This document shows positions 34,920 through 44,557 of a DNA stretch of 64,000 nt, piece by piece (the first letter of the stretch is position 1; every line of letters begins with the position of its first letter). The notes below the pieces were generated by a model. That model saw only the letters and a program-made list of their open reading frames with translations. It was not told the origin of the DNA and ran no database searches. The DNA comes from Byssochlamys sp. IMV 00236 (lineage: Eukaryota; Ascomycota; Eurotiomycetes; Eurotiales; Thermoascaceae): assembly GCA_001931875.2 (NCBI GenBank), contig MSJH02000799.1:62001-126000 (forward strand), written 5' to 3'. Both the position numbers and the translations under genes were made by a program.

Positions 34920-36260
34920 ATGGCTGAGCAAAAGAAAAGAGCTATGGCGGGTCCTGATCGGTCATCGAAAAGAAGAAAAGTAGGTTTCGAAATTGCGCTC
35001 CTTGTACGCTTGAGATATATGTACACGTCCTATTCATGTTCTACGTTGGAATTCATGGGTTTTTGTTTCACTCAGCTCAACAAATACGTTGCTAACCTGC
35101 TATAGGGGGGCGATAAACGGTACAAGCAGCAGACCCAAAAGAAAGTCGCCATCGAATCCGGTGATTCTGGCGTCTTTGTGACATGCGACATAGGCAGAGA
35201 GCACAAAGCGTCCATGGAAGCACTTGATCTTTTCTCTGAGGCAAGTACTACTCCAATCCTTCTATTTGAGTGCGCCCAGCCTCTGTTCCTGATTCAGCTT
35301 TCGGCTAGCTGACGCAGGGCCTTCTCCCATAGAAAGTGGGGAATAACGAGGATGATGTACCCGAAACTGAAGACTCAGGTGCTGATGAGGATGATATCGA
35401 AACCCAAATCAGAAAGGAAATGGAGGGTCTGAAGCCCAAGTCGGGTGGTAACCGTCGATTCCAAGTGATTAAGATGGAAATGCCGTGCAGTGCGTCAATT
35501 CGTATAGAATGGAATATTTGACAGGAATCAGATATAACTGACTCTCTACAGTGTCATTTATTAGACTCGACAAGTCGATAGATCCTGTGGATCTGGTCCA
35601 CAGCATATGTGTTGACGCTCAAAAAAATCCCGACAAGAAGAGAAGCCGCTGGATTATGAGGATGACCCCCGTCACTGCCATTCGAAAGACCCTCAGCGTA
35701 AACCTGGAAGACTTTGCGAAGGAAATCCTTAAGCCTCACTTCCATTCTGGTGGACCTCCGAAGAAGGTGCGTCCCTCCCCCCGCGAACGGACGAAGAAGA
35801 AAAAGAGAATGCATTCCTAAACCGGATATCCTATCTTGCATGCAACTGATTATTCAGTCGCTCACATGCTTTTGGGTCTCTTTGCTAATTCAGTGCAGTA
35901 CGCCATCCGTCCTAATGTGAGAAGTAACAAACAATGGGGACGGGATATCATCATCAAGACAGTAGCAGATGCAGTCGGTCCGGGCCACAGCGTTGATCTC
36001 AAAAACTATGACCTTATCATTTTGGTCGACGTCGTCCAGGTAAGCAAGCCATTTCACGGTCCAAGCCATCTTGTATGTCCGTGCAGTGGTCACGCTGACA
36101 GTCGACCTCTCTACAGAATGTTATTGGAATGAGCGTTGTCGGCAGTGACTATGACTCGCTCAAGCGCTTCAACCTGGCAGAACTCTACAACCCAGCCGAC
36201 AAGCCACAAGAATCTCGTGTAGGCTTAGCTGAGGCCGCTGAGCCAGGATCCAAGGAATAG
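34920..36260 (+). CDS. tan1: Tan1, THUMP-domain partner for tRNA N4-acetylcytidine formation
   Basis: Six exons: 34920-34979, 35106-35240, 35333-35489, 35552-35766, 35899-36039 and 36117-36260, giving 283 aa. Tan1 is the tRNA-binding adaptor that lets the acetyltransferase Kre33/Nat10 make ac4C at position 12 of Leu and Ser tRNAs. The start is the ATG at 34920; a GTG-based start six bases upstream is not needed. A basic N-terminus (SSKRRK, GGDKRYKQQ) precedes an acidic linker (VPETEDSGADEDD). The THUMP domain then spans about 100-245, with FIRLDKSIDPVDLV, IRPNVRSNKQWGRD and IGMSVVGSDYDSLKRFNLAELY. Intron 2 (35241-35332) begins with GC instead of GT; GAG|GCAAGT is the only donor that keeps frame. 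The last introns have standard signals. Confidence 0.92.
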
Positions 36261-37319
36261 AGTTTTGGGTAGCTAAGTGGATTCTTTCCTCCTGCCACAG
36301 TATACAAAATGATATACAAGCCGCGCGGGTATCTATCGGACATGGCATGATACCAAAAAAGATGATTACATAACGGATTACTTTGGATTCTGGAATGACC
36401 TGCTGTAACCTCGGCCCAAGGCTGGTCGACAGATGTATTTTTTATCAGATCAAGTTCGTGCGTCTTCTAGAACGGGCATTTCAACAGCGTATCGCAAACT
36501 CTTGCCCCGAGCGTGGAGATGAGCGCTTCTACACGACCAAACCCGTTAAAGGATTTCGGCGACATTACTTGTCCTGGAAGCAGCGGCAGCGACTACACGA
36601 CCTTGCAGAGGCCTAAGATCCCCGATCTTGGTCGTTCCGACTCGTTCGTCCTCGGCGAGGTGGTTTCAGATCGTCTAAGCCAGCCAGGACCTCGCCAAAA
36701 TCCCGATGTGATTGGGCAATGCCAAGCGAGTTCCCATCGACCTCAAGGAAGCCTTTCTCAGAGCGGGAGACTTAGGCGAGTCCGCAAGATCGGCGGGGCG
36801 GAGACCCTTTGTCTCGCATCGTCTCGGGAACCACATGGCGGCATGGCCCGCACTGGCGCTTGAATAATTCCTTTCCTACGCTCGTTTGCATCCAACATGG
36901 CTCTTCTACGGTTCTACCACTGTTTAGTGCTTCCTTATGGTTAACGCACCGCTCCAGTGTGCCGAAGCCCTCGTTTCAGTTGGATCCAAGATCTCGGTAT
37001 ATGGTCCTATACAGATGGCTTCCTTCAGTGTGACGGGCCACCCTGCGGCCATTACCCCCCTCCTGCCCGGAGGAATCGTGCCTGTTGCTTCCAGATACCT
37101 AATGGGTGCTCGTGCCCGTGCCTGTTCAGTCGCCCAGCGGATCTTTTGTCGCTTCTCTGACTTTTCTGTGCCGGGGTGGAGTATCATCTCTTTTAATCAT
37201 CGCTTGTGCACTTGCGCGTCTGGTCTCAGGCCGAGATGTAGTGTGGGGTATTATAACAGTCTCAGTATCCATCTCTGACAGTCGTGTCCTATTTCCCTTC
37301 TTTCCTTTACCTAGCCAAT
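36261..37319. other. Intergenic region with possible gene relic
   Basis: 1.06 kb between tan1 and the APH-like gene. Long stretches have coding-like composition in frames that shift, described in the pseudogene entry. Another open stretch at about 36937-37270 looks protein-like in part but has no matching start or family. The immediate upstream region of the next gene is CT-rich (37280-37310). Confidence 0.4.
36513..36867 (+). pseudogene. Possible frameshifted gene relic of unknown family
   Basis: One frame is open from 36513 to about 36711 with segments such as DFGDITCPGSSGSDYTTLQ and SDSFVLGEVVSD. At about 36712 a second frame takes over and runs to a stop at 36865-36867, reading VPIDLKEAFLRAGDLGE... 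and ...PFVSHRLGNHMAAWPALALE. The second part has an even, protein-like composition. Together they look like the end of a gene broken by a frameshift, but I recognise no family and could find no clean intron that joins the two frames. It could also be chance open frame in GC-richer DNA. Confidence 0.3.
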
Positions 37320-38435
37320 ATGTCTGTTTCTCTAAAACCGCCTGCAGGGTCTCTGTCCCTGGAATCACAGAGACCCTTTATAATGTCTATGGCTGCTCTC
37401 TCCCCTGTACCGACCCGCCCTGTCGAGCTCCGTAGGCTTCAGGATATAGTGCAGTCACTTTTCCCAACTACTACCGTCCGGGTCCAAGATGTGCAGGTTC
37501 TGGACGGTCACATGCATCCACTGCGTCTTCTGAAGTTGTCCAACGGTCTGCAGTTAATGCTCAAAGCTTCGCCTCGGCCAACAACAGCCCTCTTGCGCAG
37601 GGAGCGTTATCCACTGGAGACAGAAGCCAGAGTGCTTGCCCTTCTTGCCTCGTGTGCCCACCCATGTATTCCACAGCTATTTCTTTTTGATCCAAGTCGC
37701 GCGTCTCTGGGCTCGCCGTTTCTTTTTCGCCAATACATAGGAGGCTGCCCTCTGCATGACATAGAGACGCAAATCACGACAAAACAGCGGAGGAATATCG
37801 ATCGACACTTGGGCTCCCTTGTCAATTTGATTGGTCAGCAAGTGGCACCGTCTTTTGGATCCTTGGTGAAAGTAGCAGGCGGATTAGGAAGTCCTTCGTG
37901 GAAACATGCATATATTTGCATCTTTGAAGAAGTCCTCCGCGATGCAGAAGACATGTTTATCAATCTTCCATATGCAGAGATCCGGCGCGAGATTGACCGC
38001 CTATCACCCGCCCTCGAGGAGGTCACCGTGCCCCGACTGGTTATCGTCGATTTTGGCAGACCATCCCAAATAATTTTGGACCCTGAATTGAAGCAATTAC
38101 GCGGTGTTGTTGACCTGGGGAACGCAGTGTGGGGGGATGTTCTGATGGCAGAGATCTTCGAGAACCCGTCATCTGCTGTTCTCGAGGGTTTCGGATCGAG
38201 GCTGAATCTCGAAGGCTCAGAAAGGATCCGAATACTGTTGTGAGTATATTTCTTTCTTACCAAGTCTTTAGTCATTGCAAACTAAGCCTTGCTCACGATG
38301 TACAGGTATGCATGCTATCGCTATGTCCAGAAGATTACCGAGCAATACTATCGGAATCGCAACGAGGTACTCGAAATTCAGGCACGGAGAGGCTTGACTG
38401 CGACGCTCCAAAATATCAACGCGATCGAACTTTGA
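37320..38435 (+). CDS. Aminoglycoside-phosphotransferase-fold protein, catalytic loop degenerate
   Basis: Exons 37320-38239 and 38306-38435, 349 aa; the intron has GTGAGT and joins ...RIRILL to YACYRYVQK. The start could also be the ATG at 37383. The domain order is that of fungal APH (choline-kinase-like) proteins. An N-lobe has LLKLSNGLQLMLKASP (the lysine is the candidate ATP-binding residue), then ERYPLETEARVLALL, FLFRQYIGG as hinge, and a helical C-lobe ending in YACYRYVQKITEQYY. Active relatives have LxHxDxxxxN in the catalytic loop. Here the matching segment is LVIVDFGRPSQIILD: the His is Ile and the Asn is Ser or Gln. The later metal-binding Asp is kept (GVVDLGNAVWGD). This suggests a binding protein or an altered enzyme. 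The substrate is unknown. Upstream DNA holds a possible gene relic. Confidence 0.75.
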
Positions 38436-39052
38436 GCACTATCTCGGCGTTTGTTTTATAGCCACTTCGGTCGGCTCCTAACGACATGATGACTTTCTTC
38501 TGGCGGTCGATGCATAGTTACCTGATTTGGCGCAAATCATGAGACAGGCTGTGTGGGGCTGCCCTCCTTTCTTTCTTCATTTCCTCTGCATTGTTTTCTC
38601 CAGGAGAACTGAAATTAGACAACTTAATACAGATAATGATCATGATCATGATGACGGCCTCGATAGAAGATCTTGAGCTTCATAAAGACCAACATGTTCG
38701 AATTTCAGGAGCTCTGCATTAAGTATGCCAGATAGACTGGACTTAGTAGTAGAGCGATCGTCCGATAAACTTACCAGTACTAGACAAACCTGTGGGAATG
38801 TCAGACATGATTTTGAAAAGCTCTATCTTCTCGGAACTCCCCGCGTCTTTATATACGTACTGTAGCGGGGCGAGCTGCCAAGCCACAATGCCGTCAGCTC
38901 CCGGCGCCCGCTTCCGCCTGCAGTTCAACAGCCACAGCCCCTCCACCTGAGGATAAGTACGGTAGTTTACTTGCCCAGCTGCCTCCTCATCCCGTCCATC
39001 GTCAATGCCATCGATCTAGGTAGCTTGTCGCTGCCTTTCTACAGTCGCAGAG
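38436..39052. other. Intergenic region before sro7
   Basis: 617 bp. A GATCATGATCATGATGA tract at about 38637-38654 is a short ATGATC repeat. The region holds the sro7 promoter; no TATA box is obvious and no additional gene is supported. Confidence 0.45.
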
Positions 39053-42000
39053 ATGGCTCATTTCTTGCGAGGCAAGCAGGCCGGTATCCAGAACGACCTG
39101 TCTGCTGGTTTAAATCCAGAGCTCTTCGCTGTGGACGATGTACGTCTCCGCGGTTCTGCCAATCCGGGGCAGCAAGTTTACTACCCCATAGCTTGAAACA
39201 TGAACCTAACCATCTATAGTTTGCTCGATATGGAATAAATTCACAGATTAGCGCAATAGCATACGATCCAGTGCAGTCCTTGCTCGCTGTAGGGACGAGT
39301 GATACACAATTTGGCAGCGGTCAGATATACGTTTTCGGCCAGCGGAGAGTCTCTGTCGTTTTCAACTTCCCGCGAAAGGCGTCTGCAAGATTCGTTCAAT
39401 TTTGCGCCGACAAGCTCGTAAGCGTTGATTCTAAGAGTGAGATATGCGTATTTTCTCTCGCGACGAAGAAATTGCTAGTGTCCTATGCTCCTCCGGGCCT
39501 CGTCTCTTCACTGCTGACAGACCCGAGTCTGGATTACGCGTTCATCGGTCTACAGAACGGTTTGGATCCCATACAGCCTATTATCTTGATTAGAGACTTA
39601 CCAGCATGGCAGGGGATATCATTGCGTACGATCTCGACCGCGAATCCTTGACGCCCTTCCGCATACCTAATCTCTGGAAGGAGCATAATCCCCGATCGCG
39701 GTTGTTCCCTGTCGTGTCGCTAGCTTTCGCACCTCGTGACATAGGAAAGCTCCTAGTTGGGTACCCAGAAGGTGCAGTGACATTCTCGTTCAAGCAGAAT
39801 ATCGCCCAAAAGTACTTCGAATATGAGATTCCGCCAGGTGCCCCGGGCGGTTACTCGGATGCAGCAATGGCCCAGGAGCTGCGCCGGCCGAAATTGACGA
39901 AGGCACTATGGCATCCCACTAACACTTTTGTCTTGACTGTGCATGAGGATTCAAGTCTGGTATTTTGGGATCCCAAGGATGGTCGCCTGGTGATGGCAAC
40001 GACGATCCACGACGCCAACATAAACGTGCCAGGAGCGATGTCTGAAAGACGAGATTCACAGCAGATGCTTCCATCTGCAAAAGAACCTATTCGCCAGATT
40101 GCCTGGTGTGCGAAGAACAACCCTGACGACACCGGTCTCCTCATAGCTGGTGGTCATCCAACAACGGAGACCAACAAAGGACTGACGTTTCTTGACTTTG
40201 GGCCGACCCCGAACTATCAGACTTCGTCATGGCAGGTTCTCTCCAAACATTTCGAGTCTCCCAAAAGGCGTATTACACTGCCAGTCCCGCCAGGCGCAGA
40301 CGTCGTCGATTTCTGTCTCATCCCGCGTTCGTCGCCATACTTTGCTGGTGCTCATGATCCGATCGCAATTATCGCATTATTATCCTCTGGTGAACTACTG
40401 ACGATGAGCTTCCCTAGCGGACATCCTATCAGCCCCACCAACATGCTCCACGTCTCTTTGGCTTTTGTTCACCCATTTGTCAATAAAATCTCACTCACGC
40501 CTGTGGACCGCTCACCTTGGCTAGGGTTGAAAGAGCGACGATCTCAGGGACCCAAGTTCCTGATTGGCGGTGCTGAGGCGAAGAAAAACTTGAAGCGCTT
40601 TGAGGACCGTACAATCGTCTCAACTGCTCATGCGGACGGAACAGTCCGTATTTGGGATGCTGGCCATGATGATGAAATTGAAAATGGAGACGTAATTCAG
40701 GTCGATTTGGCTCGTGCTGTGGGCCGCGTCCAAGATGTGGAGGTGACCCAAATGTCTATGTCTGGAGCGGCAGGGGAATTATCAGTCGGCTTGAAAACTG
40801 GAGAAGTTGTAGTATTCAGATGGGGCCGTAACCGGAATTTTGGACGTGATATCCCAACCGGGCCCAATGCAGGGCCGGGGGAATTAACAGATATCACCCT
40901 AAGGACAGATCCCATTTTGAAGGATGGCCTCTTGCCATTAACTCTATTGGATATGCAGCAAGGGCCCGTGACTGCACTGAAACATAGCGACGTCGGATTC
41001 ATATGCGCCGGGTTCGAGGGAGGGAGCTTGGCACTCATCGATCTGCGTGGACCGGCAGTGATATACTCTGCTCAGATCTCTGAATTCGTAAAGGTCAATA
41101 AGCGGAGTAGCATCAGAAAGAGCCGCACACAAGAAGGTGCTCCATCTGAGTGGCCCACGTGCATCGAGTTCGGCGTCTTAACGCTGGATGGAGAAGGTAA
41201 GCAGACTCGTAAACCCTGGCAGAAAAGCATACTGATATGGTGCATCAGATTACTCGAGTATCTGCTGTTTTGTTGGTACGAACCGAGGGAATCTGGCGAC
41301 ATTCAAAATTTTACCATCCAATACTGGGGCTTATACCGCCGTGTTAGCCGGTATCACCTCCCTCGATGATAAAGTCATAAGCATCAGTCCCATCGATGCG
41401 GAAAAGGGGAATCCTGCGCTGGCAACCGCAAAGGCTGTTGCGGGTCTCAGGACCGGTTTCAAACTCAATGGGGTGATTGTCGTTGTGACTCCATCGGGTT
41501 GTAGGATATTCAAACCGGCAACCTCCAAAGGAGCCTATAAAAGCTGGGACGATTTCCTGTGTGACTCGGCTGCGGTGGTCAAGACTGAAGGCAGAGGTTA
41601 TAGTCTTGTCGGCCTCTTTGGCGACGGAAACGTTCGTGCCTACGCCATCCCGTCTTTGAAGGAGATCGGAAGCTCCAGAATCGATCACTTAGTGGATATG
41701 AGGCGACTTTCAGAAGCTTTGATCTCCCCTACTGGCAATATCCTTGCTTGGATAGGTCCATCTGAAGTGGGCTTGTTGCGGGCCTGGGGAGCTGGCATCG
41801 GAATGTATGTGACAGTGCCAGCGATTAAGTACGTTATAGGAAGGGTGAGACTGACAATTCTACAGACAACCCTCTGCAGACCAACTATTTAATGAGCAGG
41901 CGCTCACTCCACCTCGTCCGACAATCTCAAATCTACAGTGGATCGCCGGCACTCAATATGTGTCTCCTGCGGATATGGATATCCTAAGTAAGTGATCCAG

Positions 42001-42412
42001 TCCTGCCTCTGTCGCAATTATGCTGACATGTTTGCAGTCGGTGGTCCTGATCGGCCCCCTTCCAAGCGCATGTTGGAGCAGATGCGCGTTGAAGAACAAG
42101 AACGTCGCAGAGCCGCCCGTGAGGGTCAACGGCCAGGCCAGTCCCCAGTTGAAAGAAACGATGAAGGTTATATGGCCTACATGTCACGACAGGTCCAAGA
42201 GAGAACTGAGAGGCTCAATCTCATGGGAGACACCATGGATAGGCTGGAAGAAAACAGCAGCAGCTTTGCAAACGACGTCAGTAAATATGTTCAATCACAG
42301 AAACGAAAGATGTTCCTTGGTGGTAAGTCTCTCCAGTCCCTGATGAACCCGCTGTATGTGCAGTCGAATACTGATGCTCTGAAAAGCCCTAGGCTCTAAG
42401 TTCGGCCTCTGA
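39053..42412 (+). CDS. sro7: Sro7/Lgl family exocytosis protein (lethal giant larvae homologue)
   Basis: Seven exons: 39053-39139, 39220-39559, 39613-41196, 41249-41804, 41866-41987, 42038-42322 and 42393-42412, about 997 aa. Sro7 binds the t-SNARE Sec9 and Rab Sec4 in polarised exocytosis. The N-terminal half is a first WD40 propeller (ISAIAYDPVQSLLAVGT, LAFAPRDIGKLLVGYPEG, ALWHPTNTFVLTVHEDSSLVFWDP). The second propeller follows (VSTAHADGTVRIWDAG). A C-terminal R-SNARE-like helix ends the protein (RQVQERTERLNLMGDTMDRLEENSSSFANDVSKY). Intron 2 has a weak donor, GTTTGG. The last acceptor is taken as CCCTAG (42392); AAAAG at 42386 is also in frame and would add two residues. Splicing the last intron avoids a longer unconserved tail. 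Confidence 0.92.
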
Positions 42413-42988
42413 GCATCGCGTGTTTCCATGTACGTATTAACGGTCGTGAACTTATCTGGTAAAGGGCTGGGACACTTTCTGCAAAGCTTATGATAGATGA
42501 TACCACTGGAGTTATCCGTTCATTACGACGTTCCATTAGTGTTTTTTTTTTTTTTTTTCCCCTCTCATTCCGAATGCTATACTCTGGCCATGATGGATTC
42601 ATCCGCTAGCGGATTTGCCATGGCCGCGCGCTGTTTACATTGGAGAATATCTCACTGAAATTGCAGAAATACAAGGAAACTAGAATTGTCTGTCCGTGCT
42701 TTTGAAGGGAAATAAAAGACTATTCCGTGATATATACTCGCATAAGAGATTCTGGAAAGTCACTATAAAAGTTGTGAACAAAGAAAGAAACTGCGCCTGG
42801 CCCCCCTAAGTAGCATTATGGCCGGACTCTATCAGATAAAGCAGATAATGCGATATATGCTAAATATGGAGGGTGTGCTGGAAATCATCCTGACTCGTGA
42901 AGCATTCCTTATAGATCGTAAATCCTGTATTGGCAGTCCCGTTGTTTTCCCATCCAGAAAAGGAAAGTGCATATCAAAAATCAAAAGC
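42413..42988. other. Convergent 3' region, sro7 / asf1
   Basis: 576 bp between facing stops. It contains a 17-nt T run at 42542-42558 and AT-rich sequence typical of fungal 3' ends. No gene recognised. Confidence 0.5.
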
Positions 42989-44020
42989 TCAGTGGACCAT
43001 GACTTCTGGCTGTGAGTGTTGCGCAGCGTCGGGCTTAGATACCTCGTCCTTGTCATCACCCATTTCGACATCGTCATCGCCGTCTCCGCCTTCATCTTCG
43101 TCAAGATCTTCCTCGTCGCTGCCACTGCTCTCGGCTTCCAAGTCCTCACTTTCGGCATCGGAGACGTCCTCCTCCTTAGATGGGCCAGCAGTTTCTTCGG
43201 CACCTTCCATCTCCTGGTCTTCACCACCTTCTCTTTCTTCTCCTTCTCCTCGCTCGGCCTCCTCAAGCTCTCTCATAAGGGCAGCCTCAAGTTCAGCTTC
43301 CTCGGCACCATAGTTCGCGCCGTCGTCCTCGAGATTATCCGCATCTGGTTGTTCAGGAGGATATTCAGCTGGTGCAGATTCCTCGGAGTCCCTAGCAATG
43401 CCACGTCAGTTACCCGTCAAAGCCCCACGTGTGCGGTTCAGCATGCTCACCATTTGATCGCGAAGCGAGTGACCCTAGGCTTCTCCGCAAGCACATTGCG
43501 GCGCACGCGCTCAATGATAGGCTTCGCAGGGGGTTCCGCATTGAGCTCTTCACTATCGTATTCGTTGTTTACATAGTATCCAACGCGAACAAACTCTCTG
43601 CCATCGTAGCTGCATGTGAGCAGAATCACGGTGACGCCCAGAATCTCGGAGGGCGGGATGCGCTTCAGGTCTGGTGGGTCGGCCTCGAAGATGAACTTGT
43701 TGACCCCGACAGGGATAGGTCCAACAAGTAAAGAGTCGAGCTCCTGGTCATGTTCAGATCTTGAATAGTCAGTATGATGAAGCAAATGAGAGGGGTTCCA
43801 AGGGACCAACTCACGAAGTAGCGGAACCAACATAAGTAAGCTTCCATTCGAGATCTAATCTCCGTTAGTGAGCCGGGATCAGGAATATGCAGAAGCCTGT
43901 CTTGTAGTCACCTTTTTGAAGCTGTTCAAGGCACTCAAAGGTGATTTCGAATTCGTAGGGCGCGAGGAAAGGGGCCGGGTTCTTGAGAACCTTCACTCCG
44001 AGAAGGGAGACGACAGACAT
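42989..44020 (-). CDS. asf1: Histone chaperone Asf1
   Basis: Four exons: 44020-43912, 43854-43815, 43759-43451 and 43391-42989, 286 aa. Introns are 57, 55 and 59 nt. Asf1 carries H3-H4 dimers for deposition with CAF-1 and HIR during replication and transcription. The conserved immunoglobulin-like core fills about 1-155: [89 protein letters not shown] and a closing [18 protein letters not shown] very acidic, disordered tail follows (about 160-286), as in other fungal Asf1. The start is the only ATG that fits MSVVSLL. The gene is head-to-head with rna14. A shorter retention form would end right after IKW because the third intron begins with an in-frame stop. Confidence 0.96.
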
Positions 44021-44557
44021 GGCGGCGAAAGGCGGGGTGGGGTATATGGAACAACAGCTTTTGTGCTTTGATGTGGGAGGAGGCCTGCAGACAACAACAA
44101 CAACAAAGGAATCCAAATATGTGAGAAGGGAGAGGAGGCGACGGTGACTTTATGTCCCGGGAGGATGAAGGAGGTCTCTTAGCAGCCCCAGAGCGGGATC
44201 GACGCGCTGCCCGATTATTGACCGCGTCCTCGCATTCTCGCGCTGCCAATTAACGTCACGTGATCATCCCTCGCGTGAGAGCTTTGAAGCTTCTGCGGCG
44301 AATTTGACAACTACAGCAAGCAACACCCAGCAACCTCTGGGATACCTCGTCCCCAATACCCACCCGCTCTGGAACGCACCTAGCTCTTTTGCCCTTTGAT
44401 AACTAATTTAGCTCTCTTTTGATATTATCTCACGTTCATTCCACCTGTGAGCCAGTCCCTTTGCTGCCGCCAGCTTAGCTCTTTGCTAATCCTCCTTGGC
44501 AGCTAGCTTTCTTATTCGCTTCGTTTGTTTTGCTTCAGGACAACACAGCTTATTATC
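44021..44557. promoter_or_regulatory. Bidirectional promoter, asf1 / rna14
   Basis: 537 bp between divergent starts, GC-richer on the asf1 side and CT-rich on the rna14 side (44440-44540), where the rna14 leader probably lies. A CCAAT box and a TCACGTGA palindrome sit near the middle. Confidence 0.55.
44246..44263. promoter_or_regulatory. CCAAT box adjacent to TCACGTGA palindrome
   Basis: CCAAT (44246-44250) is followed five bases later by TCACGTGA (44256-44263). CCAAT is the target of the fungal CBC/HAP complex and CACGTG of bHLH/bZIP partners. The tight spacing in the middle of a bidirectional promoter makes a functional composite site plausible, but it is not shown. Confidence 0.45.

Noticed and set aside
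36937..37278. 113-codon plus-strand ORF before the APH-like gene
   Set aside because: Partly even composition but overlapping open frames on both strands, no start context and no recognised family; could be promoter DNA.
43016..43576. 186-codon plus-strand hydrophobic ORF
   Set aside because: Antisense of the acidic tail of Asf1; looks like membrane protein only because Glu/Asp codons read as Leu/Phe/Ser on the other strand.
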